A stretch of DNA of 64,000 bases from UBA7803 sp041690675 (lineage in GTDB: Bacteria > Pseudomonadota > Gammaproteobacteria > Pseudomonadales > Azotimanducaceae): the NCBI GenBank assembly GCA_041690675.1, contig JAWLGU010000003.1:57443-121442 (forward strand). The letters are read 5' to 3'. Below, in pieces: positions 43,873 to 52,714 of this stretch. Within the stretch, counting starts at the first letter, position 1; each line of letters begins with the position of its first letter. The position numbers and the translations under genes are program-made. The notes beneath the pieces are model-generated. The model ran no database searches and had not been told where the DNA came from. It worked only from the letters and a program-made list of their open reading frames with translations.

Positions 43873-45081
43873 ATGCAGAGAACGTGGCTCGGAGTCGGAA
43901 CGCTGTGGGCGCTCGGAGCAATGAGCCTGGCAGCCGAGCCTCCCCAGGAAGTCACGGCACAGCACGAGCTGCACTGGAATTTGCGCGCCCGTACCGAGGT
44001 GGTGGACGACGACAGCTACGCCAGCCGCGCGCGCGCCCACACCCTGCGGGCGCGGTTGGGGTACCTGTGGCGGCCCGCCGGGCCGGTGCAGGTATACGCC
44101 GAGGGCGAGCATCTGGAGGCATTCGGTGACCATTACAACAGCACGGGCAACGGCGCCGCGGCGTACCCCGTCATCGCCGATCCGGAGTTCACCGAGCTCA
44201 ATCAGGCCTGGTTCGGCTGGCGCAGCGAAGCCTTCGAGGGCCGAGCTGGGCGGCAGCGGATCACCTTCGAGAATCAGCGTCACATCGGCAGCGTCGGTTG
44301 GCGTCAGAACGAGCAGACCTTCGACGCCGTGTCGATGAGCTGGCTGCCGATGGCCGGCCTTACGCTCCGCTACGCCTACCTCGACCAGGTTCATCGGATC
44401 CACAGCGACCGAGCCGTCGCTCCGCTGCTCAGGGAGCGCGACCATGACAGCCATCTGCTCAACGTAGCGTTCGTTCCCGCTGCGGGACACCAGGTGACGG
44501 GTTATGCCTATCTGCTCGAAGACCGCGACCGGCCCGCCGATTCCACCGCCACCTACGGAATTCGCTGGACCGGGCGCCGGCCCTTCGCCGGCTGGCGGCT
44601 CGACTGGTCCGTGGAGGCCGCCCGGCAGCAGGACCGTGCGGACCACCCTGAGGATTTCTCCCTGTGGTACACGCTGGTGGAGCCGCGGGCCGTCTGGGGT
44701 GATCTGGCATGGAAGGTGGGCCGGGAGCAGCTGTCCGGCGACGGCGCCGCGGCCTACAGCACTCCGCTGGCCACGCTGTACGGGTTCAACGGCTGGGCGG
44801 ACAAGTTTCTCGCCACGCCCGCGGACGGGCTCGTGGACTGGTACTCCGGGCTGGACGGCAAGCACGGCCGCCTCGGCTGGAGTCTCACCTGGCACGACTT
44901 TCGAGCGGACCGCGGCAGCGACAGCTACGGCCGCGAGATCGATGCCGGCGTGAGCTTCCCGGTCTCCCGGCGGTGGCCGGTGGTGGCAACCCTGAAGATG
45001 GTCGACTACCGGGAGCGAGGGTTCGCCTCGGACACCCGGAAGTACGTCGCCCAGCTCGAGTGGAAAGGCAAGAGGGGCTAG
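43873..45081 (+). CDS. outer-membrane beta-barrel protein (alginate-export-like)
   Basis: 402 residues: a signal peptide (MQRTWLGVGTLWALGAMSLA), then alternating amphipathic beta strands with arginine- and tyrosine-rich turns (LRARTEVVDDDSYASRARAH, AGRQRITFENQRHIGSVGWR, WYTLVEPRAVWGDLAWKVGR), typical of alginate-export/porin-like barrels. The last residues (AQLEWKGKRG) lack the usual terminal aromatic. It is embedded in the chemotaxis operon: 1 bp after the MCP stop and 1 bp before the cheR GTG. It is probably a channel for a compound the neighbouring receptor senses (inference). Confidence 0.75.
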   Translation: MQRTWLGVGTLWALGAMSLAAEPPQEVTAQHELHWNLRARTEVVDDDSYASRARAHTLRARLGYLWRPAGPVQVYAEGEHLEAFGDHYNSTGNGAAAYPVIADPEFTELNQAWFGWRSEAFEGRAGRQRITFENQRHIGSVGWRQNEQTFDAVSMSWLPMAGLTLRYAYLDQVHRIHSDRAVAPLLRERDHDSHLLNVAFVPAAGHQVTGYAYLLEDRDRPADSTATYGIRWTGRRPFAGWRLDWSVEAARQQDRADHPEDFSLWYTLVEPRAVWGDLAWKVGREQLSGDGAAAYSTPLATLYGFNGWADKFLATPADGLVDWYSGLDGKHGRLGWSLTWHDFRADRGSDSYGREIDAGVSFPVSRRWPVVATLKMVDYRERGFASDTRKYVAQLEWKGKRG

Positions 45082-45082
45082 A

Positions 45083-45943
45083 GTGGCCGCGCACCCGGGA
45101 GGAAAGGCAGCGTCCGTGGACGGATGCGCGAGCAGCCGCGAGCGGGAATTCGCCTTCAGCGATCAGGATTTCGCTGCGTTGCGGACGCTGGTGCGCAGCG
45201 TCACCGGGATCAACCTGTCGGATGCCAAACGGGAGCTGGTCTACGGACGGCTGTCGCGGCGGCTCCGCGCCCTGGGGCTGGGCAGCTTTCGCGAGTACCG
45301 CGCGCTGCTGGAGCGCGATGGCGAGCAGGAGATGGTGCAGTTCTGCAATGCTATCACGACCAACCTGACTGCCTTCTTCAGGGAAGCTCACCACTTCGAG
45401 TTCCTGGCGAATCACCTCGAGAGCCTGCCGCGGACGGGGACACGGCGCCTGCGGATATGGTCCGCCGGCTGCTCCACCGGCGAGGAGGCCTACTCCATCG
45501 CCATGACCGCGCGGGAGGCGTTGCCGGAGCCGGAACGGTGGGACGTCAAGATCCTCGCTACCGACCTGGACTCCAACGTGCTGGCCCACGCGCAGCAGGG
45601 CGTCTACGGCGCGGACCGGGTACGGGGGCTGTCCGAGCAGCGCTTGCGCAGCTTCTTCAGCAAAGGGGCCGGCACGTTCACCGTTCGGCCCGAGCTCGCC
45701 AGGATGATCGTGTTCAAGCAGCTGAACCTGATGGAACCGTTTCCGATGCGCGGGCCACTCGATGCCATCTTCTGCCGCAACGTAGTGATCTACTTCGACA
45801 AGGACACCCAGCGGGACCTGTTCGCGCGTTTCGCCCGGCTGCAACCGCCCGACGCGCTGTTGTTCCTCGGCCACTCCGAGAGCCTGTTCCGGGTTTCCGG
45901 GGATTACGCGCTGTTGGGAAAAACCATGTACCGGCGGGTGTGA
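45083..45943 (+). CDS. cheR: chemoreceptor methyltransferase CheR
   Basis: 286 residues. The N-terminal helical domain (FAALRTLVRSVTGINLSDAK, ELVYGRLSRRLRALGL) is followed by the S-adenosylmethionine domain with NLTAFFREAHHFEFL, RIWSAGCSTGEEAYSIAM and DAIFCRNVVIYFDK. It methylates glutamates of MCPs. The GTG start is 1 bp after the barrel gene. It should bind the EWQEF tail of the upstream MCP. Confidence 0.96.
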   Translation: MAAHPGGKAASVDGCASSREREFAFSDQDFAALRTLVRSVTGINLSDAKRELVYGRLSRRLRALGLGSFREYRALLERDGEQEMVQFCNAITTNLTAFFREAHHFEFLANHLESLPRTGTRRLRIWSAGCSTGEEAYSIAMTAREALPEPERWDVKILATDLDSNVLAHAQQGVYGADRVRGLSEQRLRSFFSKGAGTFTVRPELARMIVFKQLNLMEPFPMRGPLDAIFCRNVVIYFDKDTQRDLFARFARLQPPDALLFLGHSESLFRVSGDYALLGKTMYRRV

Positions 45944-45946
45944 GAC

Positions 45947-46633
45947 ATGAGCGAGTTGGAGTTCAGCGACGTCCCGAATCCCATGCCGCCGATCCAGCGG
46001 GGCTTCGAGCACATCCGGCGCTACTGGGATCGCAGCAGCACCTGCTGGATGGCGAAGATCCTGCCGGGCGAGTACTACGTCACCCGGGAAGCCGAAGGCA
46101 TCACCACTGTACTCGGTTCGTGCGTCTCCGCCTGTTTGCGCGACCCGGTCGTCCGCGTCGGCGGCATGAACCACTTCATGCTGCCCGATGACACCAGCAG
46201 CGGGCGGAGCTCGTGGATGCATCCGGACGTGGGGTTGTCGACCCGGTACGGGGCCTTCGCCATGGAGATTCTGATCAACGAGCTTCTCAAGCTCGGTGCG
46301 CGGCGCGAGCGCTTCGAGATCAAGTTGTTCGGAGGCGGCCGGATGCTGGCCTCCATGACCGATGTGGGCGCCCGAAACATCGACTTCGTGCGGCATTTCA
46401 TCGGCGTCGAAGGCTTTCGGGTGGTGGCCGAGGATCTGGGCGGCGAAGGCGCCAGAAGGATCGTCTACTTTCCGGCCACCGGCCGGGTTCGGGTGAAGCG
46501 TCTTCGGACGTTGGACGACCAGGAGATCGTCAGCCGCGAGCGCCGCTACCTGGATCGGCTGGTGGCGCGGCCGGCCAGACAGGACGTGGAGCTGTTCGAT
46601 ACGCCGAGGAGCGGTGAAAACGATGCCGGGTAG
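45947..46633 (+). CDS. cheD: chemoreceptor glutamine deamidase CheD
   Basis: 228 residues. The catalytic Cys is in LGSCVSACLRDP and the His in GGMNHFMLPD, with FGGGRMLASMTDVGARNIDF later. It converts receptor glutamines to glutamates. The protein is longer than many CheD enzymes because of extensions at both ends. Its end overlaps cheB by 11 bp. Confidence 0.95.
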   Translation: MSELEFSDVPNPMPPIQRGFEHIRRYWDRSSTCWMAKILPGEYYVTREAEGITTVLGSCVSACLRDPVVRVGGMNHFMLPDDTSSGRSSWMHPDVGLSTRYGAFAMEILINELLKLGARRERFEIKLFGGGRMLASMTDVGARNIDFVRHFIGVEGFRVVAEDLGGEGARRIVYFPATGRVRVKRLRTLDDQEIVSRERRYLDRLVARPARQDVELFDTPRSGENDAG

Positions 46634-47747
46634 CCAGTCGTCTCATCGGGTCCGGGTGCTGATCGTCGACGACTCGGCGCTGGTCAGGCGGATCCTCTCG
46701 GACCTGCTGAACAGCGACCGCACCATCGAGGTGGTGGGGACGGCCGGCGACGCCTACGTGGCGCGCGAGAAGATCAAGCAGCTCAACCCCGACGTGCTGA
46801 CCCTGGACGTGGAGATGCCGAAGATGGACGGCGTCACCTTCCTGCGCAACCTCATGCGGCTGCGCCCCATGCCGGTGATCATGGTTTCGTCGCTCACCGA
46901 CCACGGTGCGGACGTGACCCTGGACGCCCTGGCGGTGGGCGCCGTGGATTTCCTGCCCAAACCGAAGGTCGACGTGGCCGCCACTCTCGGCGACTACGCC
47001 CAGGAGCTGATCGCCAAGATCAAGATGGCGGCAGGCGCCCGGGTCAGACCGTATCGGGTGGAATCACCTTCTCGGGGGGGGCGGGTGGAGGCCAGGTACA
47101 GCGCCGATGCGGTGCTGTCGAAGCAGTCCCCGCGCGCGCACTTCCGCACCACCGAGCGCATCGTCGCCATCGGCGCCTCCACCGGCGGCACGGAAGCGAT
47201 CCGGGCGTTGCTGCAGCGCATGCCCCCGGATGCCCCCGGCATGGTGATCACCCAGCACATCCCCAAGGCATTCAGCACGCCGTTTGCCGCGCGGATGAAC
47301 GGGATGAGCGCCATGACGGTGTGTGAGGCCGAGGATGGACAGCAGGTGTTGCCCGGTCACGTCTACATCGCACCGGGTGACAGGCACCTGCTGCTGGTGC
47401 GAAGTGGCGCGAGGTACGTGTGCAAGCTGGACGACGGGCCGGCGGTGAACAGGCACAAGCCCTCGGTGGACGTGCTGTTTCGCTCCGTCGCGCAGCAGGC
47501 CGGACGCAATGCCATCGGTGTTCTGCTCACCGGCATGGGCACGGACGGCGCGCTCGGGCTGCAGGAAATGCATGAGAGCGGCAGTCCCACGGTGGCGCAG
47601 GACGAGGCGACGAGCGTGGTCTGGGGGATGCCCGGGCAGGCGGTATCGCTCGGTGCGGCGGACCACGTGCTGCCGCTGGGGAAGATCGGCGACAAGATCC
47701 TGCGCCTGGCGGATGCCATGGACGTCAGCCGGGCGAAGGCAGGCTAG
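46623..47747 (+). CDS. cheB: chemotaxis methylesterase CheB
   Basis: 374 residues. The receiver domain has VLIVDDSALVRRIL and the phosphoacceptor Asp in LTLDVEMPKMDG; the esterase domain has IGASTGGTEAI (Ser), VITQHIPKAFS (His) and GVLLTGMGTDGALG (Asp). ATG 46623 has GAGGAG about 10 bases upstream and is preferred over GTG 46614, which is too close to that site. The overlap with cheD implies coupled translation. Confidence 0.96.
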   Translation: MPGSQSSHRVRVLIVDDSALVRRILSDLLNSDRTIEVVGTAGDAYVAREKIKQLNPDVLTLDVEMPKMDGVTFLRNLMRLRPMPVIMVSSLTDHGADVTLDALAVGAVDFLPKPKVDVAATLGDYAQELIAKIKMAAGARVRPYRVESPSRGGRVEARYSADAVLSKQSPRAHFRTTERIVAIGASTGGTEAIRALLQRMPPDAPGMVITQHIPKAFSTPFAARMNGMSAMTVCEAEDGQQVLPGHVYIAPGDRHLLLVRSGARYVCKLDDGPAVNRHKPSVDVLFRSVAQQAGRNAIGVLLTGMGTDGALGLQEMHESGSPTVAQDEATSVVWGMPGQAVSLGAADHVLPLGKIGDKILRLADAMDVSRAKAG

Positions 47748-47843
47748 GGCCCGCGATGTTGGAAGTGCTGGCCACACTGTATTTGGACCGGCCTGGAGCT
47801 TTCGCTCCTCGGCCAAGCAATTTCGATGACAGAGGGCAACTCA

Positions 47844-49532
47844 ATGCGGATCAATGAACCGGTAACCAACGTCGAGTACGTCCTCGACGACAACGACGTG
47901 ATCCTGTCGAAGACCAACATGACGGGGCACATCACCTACGTGAACGACACGCTGATCCGCATTACCGGATTCAGCGAGGAGGAACTGATCGGTCAGCCTC
48001 ACAACATCTTCCGTCATCCGGACATGCCGCCGGAGGCGTTCCAGGACCTCTGGGATACCATCCGCGCCGGCGAGAACTGGCGCGGCCACGTGAAGAACCG
48101 CTGCAAGAACGGCGATTACTATTGGGTGGACGCCAGCGTCACCCCCAACTACGAGCACGGCAAGATGATCGGCTTCACCTCCTACCGGGTGAAGGCGCCC
48201 CGGGACGTGGTCAGCCGGCTCGAGGCGCTGTACCGCGACATCCGGGAAGGACGGGCCAGGCACCTGCGCCTGTCTCGGGGCAAGGCAGTGGCGCGGGGCC
48301 CGCTGGGCGTCGTTGCCCGGCTGCGCGATCTGACCCTCAAGGTGAAGATGGGCCTGGCGATGCTGTTCATCGCCTTCATGGGGCTGGGAGGCACTGCGGC
48401 GGCGGCCACGGAGCTGTTCGACACGTGGATGCTGCTCGGGCTCCTGACCGTCGGGCTCGCCGCGGCTGGCGCCTACGCCTGGAGCGTCATGCGGGATTTC
48501 GGCCGGCGCATGGCCGTCGCCGTTCAGGTGATGCAGGGCGTCTCCTCGGGAAACTTCAACCAGCGGGTGGACAACGACTCCCGTGACGAGATCGGCCAGC
48601 TCATGGGATCGCTGCGCAACATGGTGGGGAACCTGAAGGAGACCATTACCAAGGTGAATGCGGCGACGAACACGGTGAATCTGGCGGCGAGCGAGATTTC
48701 CGCCGGCAACGACGACCTGTCCCAGCGCACCGAGGAGCAGTCGGCCTCCCTGGAGGAAACGGCATCGTCCATGGAGGAGCTGACGGGAACGGTGAAGCGC
48801 AACGCGGACAACGCCCGGGAGGCCAACGAGCTGGCGTGCGCGGCCCGCGACGAAGCGATACGCGGCGGTGAAGTGCTGCGGGAGACGGTGGGCGCCATGT
48901 CCGCCATCAACGAGTCGTCCAAGCGCATCGCGGACATCATCGGCGTCATCGACGAGATCGCCTTCCAGACCAACCTGCTGGCGCTGAACGCAGCAGTGGA
49001 GTCGGCGCGGGCGGGCGAGCACGGCCGCGGATTCGCGGTGGTGGCCAGCGAGGTGCGCAACCTCGCACAGCGTTCCTCGAGCGCCGCCAACGAGATCAAG
49101 GATCTGATCAACGATTCGGTGGAGAAAGCGCGGAGCGGCTCCGACGTGGTGGATCGCTCGTGCGAGACGTTGAACGCCATCGTCGAGCGCGTGAAGCAGG
49201 TGTCCGAGATCATCACCGAGATTGCCGCGGCCTCCCAGGAGCAGTCGTCGGGCATCGAGCAGGTGAACAAGGCGGTTGTGCAGATGGACCAGATGACCCA
49301 GCAGAACGCGGCCCTGGTCGAGGAAGCCGCTGCCAACGCCAAGTCCATGGAAGAGCAGGCGCAGCAGCTCAAGATGGTGACCGGCTACTTCACCCTGGAC
49401 GGCTCCGAGACCGACGCCGCCGCCCGGCGGGTTCGCGGCGCGCGGCAGCAGCGCCGGCAGGAGTACGGCTCGGTTCACGGCGCTGGTGTCGCCCACCCGG
49501 CGCGCCGGCCGGAGCTGCTACGGGCGAGCTGA
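47844..49532 (+). CDS. PAS-domain chemoreceptor (Aer-like)
   Basis: 562 residues. An N-terminal PAS domain (LSKTNMTGHITYVNDTLIRI, NIFRHPDMPPEAFQDLWDTI, NGDYYWVDASVTPNYEHGKM) of the FAD-binding Aer type is followed by two short membrane helices (about 175-210), HAMP and the MCP signalling domain (IDEIAFQTNLLALNAAVESA). It has no xWxxF tail, in contrast to the first MCP. Inferred role: energy or redox taxis. ATG 47844 has GAGGG 7 bases before it. It ends 15 bp inside the convergent DAHP synthase. Confidence 0.94.
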   Translation: MRINEPVTNVEYVLDDNDVILSKTNMTGHITYVNDTLIRITGFSEEELIGQPHNIFRHPDMPPEAFQDLWDTIRAGENWRGHVKNRCKNGDYYWVDASVTPNYEHGKMIGFTSYRVKAPRDVVSRLEALYRDIREGRARHLRLSRGKAVARGPLGVVARLRDLTLKVKMGLAMLFIAFMGLGGTAAAATELFDTWMLLGLLTVGLAAAGAYAWSVMRDFGRRMAVAVQVMQGVSSGNFNQRVDNDSRDEIGQLMGSLRNMVGNLKETITKVNAATNTVNLAASEISAGNDDLSQRTEEQSASLEETASSMEELTGTVKRNADNAREANELACAARDEAIRGGEVLRETVGAMSAINESSKRIADIIGVIDEIAFQTNLLALNAAVESARAGEHGRGFAVVASEVRNLAQRSSSAANEIKDLINDSVEKARSGSDVVDRSCETLNAIVERVKQVSEIITEIAAASQEQSSGIEQVNKAVVQMDQMTQQNAALVEEAAANAKSMEEQAQQLKMVTGYFTLDGSETDAAARRVRGARQQRRQEYGSVHGAGVAHPARRPELLRAS

Positions 49533-50558
49533 AGACTCGGCCAGCTCCAGCAGTAGATCCCGGGTCGCCTGGAAGCCGAGGCACGGGTCGGTGACGGACT
49601 GGCCGTAGCGCAGGGTAGGCCCGATGTCCTGACGCCCCTCCACCAGGTGGCTCTCGATCATGAGCGCCTTGAGCGCGCCGTTCCCGGCAGCGCGCTGCCG
49701 GCACAGGTCCCGTGCCACGTCGCACTGGCGCTCCGGGTTCCTGGCGCTGTTGGCGTGGCTGCAGTCCACCATCAGGATGTCCGGCAGACTCGCCCGCGCG
49801 AGGAGGGAAGACGCGTAGGCGACGCTCGCTTCGTCGTAGTTCGGCGTCCGGCCGCCGCGCAGCACCAGATGGCAGTCGGGATTGCCGCTGGTCTCGAGAA
49901 TGGCCGGGGCGCCTTCCTTCGTGAGTGAAGGAAACAGGTGCCGCTGCGAGGCAGCGCGTATGGCATCCACCGCCACCTGCACGTCGCCGTCGGTGCGGTT
50001 CTTGATTCCCACGGGCATGGACAGCCCCGATGCCAGCTCGCGGTGGATCTGGCTCTCCACGGTGCGCGCGCCGATGGCTCCCCAACTGACCAGGTCGGTG
50101 TAGTACTGGCCGAAGGTGGTGTCGAGAAACTCCGTGGCCGCGGGCAGGCCCAGGTCCGCCACGTCCAGGAGCAGCTTGCGTGCCAGGCGCAGGCCGCGGT
50201 TGATCTGATACGTCTGGTCGAGCCCCGGGTCGTTGATGAGCCCTTTCCAGCCCGTCACCGTGCGCGGCTTTTCGAAGTACACCCGCATGACGCAGAAGAT
50301 GCGCTCCGCCACCTGCCGGGCCAGCTCCGCCAGCCGGCCGGCGTAGTCGAGAGCGGCGACGGGATCATGCACGGAGCAGGGACCGACGACCACGAGCAGA
50401 CGGGGGTCGTTTCCCCAGAGAATCTCCTTTACGGCGGCCCGGCCCGCGGCCACCCGCGCGGACAGCGCGGCGGGGAGCGGCAGCTCTTCCTCCAGGACCG
50501 CCGGCGAGATCAGCGGGTGCGTCCGGGTGATGCGCAGATTGTCGGTCAGCATGTGCAT
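49518..50558 (-). CDS. aroG: 3-deoxy-7-phosphoheptulonate synthase (DAHP synthase, class I)
   Basis: 346 residues, AroF/G/H type. Motifs: LLVVVGPCSVHDPVAALDYA, FEKPRTVTGWKGLINDP, GARTVESQIHRELASGLSMP, GIKNRTDGDVQVAVDA and MVDCSHANSARNPERQ with metal-binding Cys, His, Glu and Asp. It condenses PEP and erythrose-4-phosphate, the first step of aromatic amino-acid synthesis. Feedback specificity (Phe, Tyr or Trp) cannot be assigned. An in-frame GTG at 50567 is an alternative start. Confidence 0.94.
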   Translation of the reverse strand: MHMLTDNLRITRTHPLISPAVLEEELPLPAALSARVAAGRAAVKEILWGNDPRLLVVVGPCSVHDPVAALDYAGRLAELARQVAERIFCVMRVYFEKPRTVTGWKGLINDPGLDQTYQINRGLRLARKLLLDVADLGLPAATEFLDTTFGQYYTDLVSWGAIGARTVESQIHRELASGLSMPVGIKNRTDGDVQVAVDAIRAASQRHLFPSLTKEGAPAILETSGNPDCHLVLRGGRTPNYDEASVAYASSLLARASLPDILMVDCSHANSARNPERQCDVARDLCRQRAAGNGALKALMIESHLVEGRQDIGPTLRYGQSVTDPCLGFQATRDLLLELAESSARP

Positions 50559-50649
50559 GGCTCTCACGTCACCCGTGGCGGATTTTCAACCTGATGGTGC
50601 AGCCGATCAATTATTCTGATCCCCGCCACCACGCAGGGGGATTGCACCG

Positions 50650-51111
50650 ATGGACCTTCGAGAGATCACCAACTACGTGCAGCTCACCGACGACATCGGC
50701 ACGTCGGGCCAGCCCACCCGGGAGCAGTTCAGCTTCATCGCAGCGGCAGGATACGAGGCCGTGGTGAATCTGGCCTTGCCCACGTCCGATCACGCCATCG
50801 CCGACGAGGGCAGCGTCGTCACCGGGCTGGGCATGCGCTACGTTCATATTCCCGTGGTGTTCGAGAGCCCGACCACGGACGATCTGCGGACCTTCATCGC
50901 CGTGATGAAGGCACTGGAGGGCAGAAAGATCTGGGTTCATTGCGTCGTGAACGCCAGGGTGTCGGCGTTTCTGTACCACTACCTTCGTTACGTTCGCGGG
51001 CTCGATGAGGCCGCCTCACGGTCGGTCGTGCTCGACCGCTGGGAGCCGAACATGGATGCCGCCTGGCGGGCTTTTCTGGCCCTGGGCAGGGAAGACATTG
51101 GGATCGCGTGA
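50650..51111 (+). CDS. protein tyrosine/dual-specificity phosphatase-like protein
   Basis: 153 residues. The phosphatase loop is WVHCVVNARVSAF (HCxxxxR, Cys nucleophile and Arg), preceded by SGQPTREQFSFIAAAGYEAV and VNLALPTSDHAIADE, as in DUF442-like phosphatases. The general acid may lie in the ...DE or ESPTTDD loop. Substrate unknown. AGGGGG lies before the start, divergent from DAHP synthase. Confidence 0.87.
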   Translation: MDLREITNYVQLTDDIGTSGQPTREQFSFIAAAGYEAVVNLALPTSDHAIADEGSVVTGLGMRYVHIPVVFESPTTDDLRTFIAVMKALEGRKIWVHCVVNARVSAFLYHYLRYVRGLDEAASRSVVLDRWEPNMDAAWRAFLALGREDIGIA

Positions 51112-51195
51112 GCCCCGCCCCCAGGATCAGCAGGTTGACGTGGAGAATTCTCGGCATCGCGGGGCTCGGGGAGCGACTGGTTGCGTGCATCTTAC

Positions 51196-52560
51196 TCAAT
51201 CACGACGCGGCTGTACCGCCGCTGGACCGCGGGCGGCCAGACGTTCGACCTGCGGATACCGGGCTGCCAGGAGCGCCGTGCGCGCCACCATGAACACTGT
51301 CATGGCCAGCCAAAGGCCGTGGTTCCCCAAGGGCTCGAGGGCGAGCCACAGGGCCAGGAGATAGCAGATCAAGGCGAGGAACATGCTGTTGCGCAGCTCC
51401 ACGGTCCGCGTAGTGCCGATGAATATGCCGTCCAGATGGAACGCCCCCACCGCGGCCAGGGGCGCTGCCACCAACCATGGCAGGTAGGCCTGGGCTGTCT
51501 GGCGGACCTCCGGAAGATCGGTGAGCAGGCCAATCAGCAGCGGCCCGACGGCGGCGTACAGCACGGCGATGGCCAGGGCGACGAGCACCGACCAGAGCAG
51601 GGTGTAGCCGGTGGCCGCCCGCAGACGGGCGCGGTCCCCGGCGCCGAAGGCGTGGCCGGCGAGGCTCTCCGCCGTGTGGGCCAGACTGTCCAGGCCATAG
51701 GCCATGAAGAAGAAGAGCTGCATGAGCACCGCGTTGGCCGCCAGAATCCGATCGCCGAACCCGGCCGCCAACAGGGTGAAGACGAAGAACGGAAGCTGAA
51801 CGAAGAAAGAGCGGACGATGAGGTTGGCGCTCATGCCGAACAGCGCGGCGAGACGCTCCCCATGGAGCAGCGCGGCCCGGCCGGGCAGCCGGGCCCCGCT
51901 CCCGAGCAGCACACGGGTCAGCAGCACGGCACCGGCGCCGGCGGCGAGCCATTCGCTGATCAGGGTGGCCGCAGCCACGCCCTTCACCCCGAATCCCAGA
52001 ATCATGACGAAGGTCCAGCTCAGCGTGGCGTTGCAGAGATTGAGCAGGACGCTGACGAGCAGAGCTTCGCGCATGCGCTGGAGGCCGAACAGGGCCCCCA
52101 GGACCACCAGATGGGTGAGCAGCGCCGGGGCGCCCCAGATGCGCAGCCGGAAGTAGTCGCCGGCCAGCCGTTCCACCTGATCGCTGGCGGAGAACAGCCA
52201 GAGGGCCAGGGACAAGAGCGGAACCTGGAGCGTCACCAGCGCGGCGCCGACCGCCAGGGCCATGCCCGCGGCTCTCAGCACCACGGCCAAGAGCTCGTCG
52301 AAATCCCTGGCGCCGAAGGCTTGGGCTGCGAGGCCCGTGGTGCCCATGCGCAGAAACCCCACGATCCAGTAGAGGGCGTTGAACACCGCTGCGCCCACCG
52401 CCACCGCGCCGATGTAGGCCGGGTCCGGCAAGCGCCCCATGACGGCGGTGTCCACGGCCCCCACCAGGGGAATGGTGAGGTTGGCGAGCACCACGGGCCA
52501 GGCCAGGGACCAGACGCGCCGGTGCCAGTCGGCGGGAGACCGGGGAAGAGCTTCGCTCAT
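51196..52560 (-). CDS. MATE-family efflux transporter (DinF-like)
   Basis: 454 residues with 12 membrane helices. WPVVLANLTIPLVGAVDTAV and MGRLPDPAYIGAVAVG at the start and YGLDSLAHTAESLAGHAFGA in the second half match the DinF branch, which expels drugs or oxidised compounds using Na+ or H+. ATG 52560 was preferred over an upstream in-frame ATG because the N-terminus then matches family starts. Confidence 0.92.
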   Translation of the reverse strand: MSEALPRSPADWHRRVWSLAWPVVLANLTIPLVGAVDTAVMGRLPDPAYIGAVAVGAAVFNALYWIVGFLRMGTTGLAAQAFGARDFDELLAVVLRAAGMALAVGAALVTLQVPLLSLALWLFSASDQVERLAGDYFRLRIWGAPALLTHLVVLGALFGLQRMREALLVSVLLNLCNATLSWTFVMILGFGVKGVAAATLISEWLAAGAGAVLLTRVLLGSGARLPGRAALLHGERLAALFGMSANLIVRSFFVQLPFFVFTLLAAGFGDRILAANAVLMQLFFFMAYGLDSLAHTAESLAGHAFGAGDRARLRAATGYTLLWSVLVALAIAVLYAAVGPLLIGLLTDLPEVRQTAQAYLPWLVAAPLAAVGAFHLDGIFIGTTRTVELRNSMFLALICYLLALWLALEPLGNHGLWLAMTVFMVARTALLAARYPQVERLAARGPAAVQPRRD

Positions 52561-52714
52561 GGACGGGTGGTGTGGCGGCGAGGGAACGAACTCATGCGGA
52601 TCTACGGGTGACCTGGCGAAGCGCGACATTCTGCAGGTAATAACCCGTTCGGGCTATGTCGGTGGCGCGCGTTGTGGGTCAGCATCGGACGTCATCGCCA
52701 ACGGGAGGAGGAGC

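Noticed and set aside
47841..49496. Minus-strand 551-codon frame opposite the PAS chemoreceptor
   Set aside because: Antisense shadow; the chemoreceptor frame has clear PAS, HAMP and signalling motifs.
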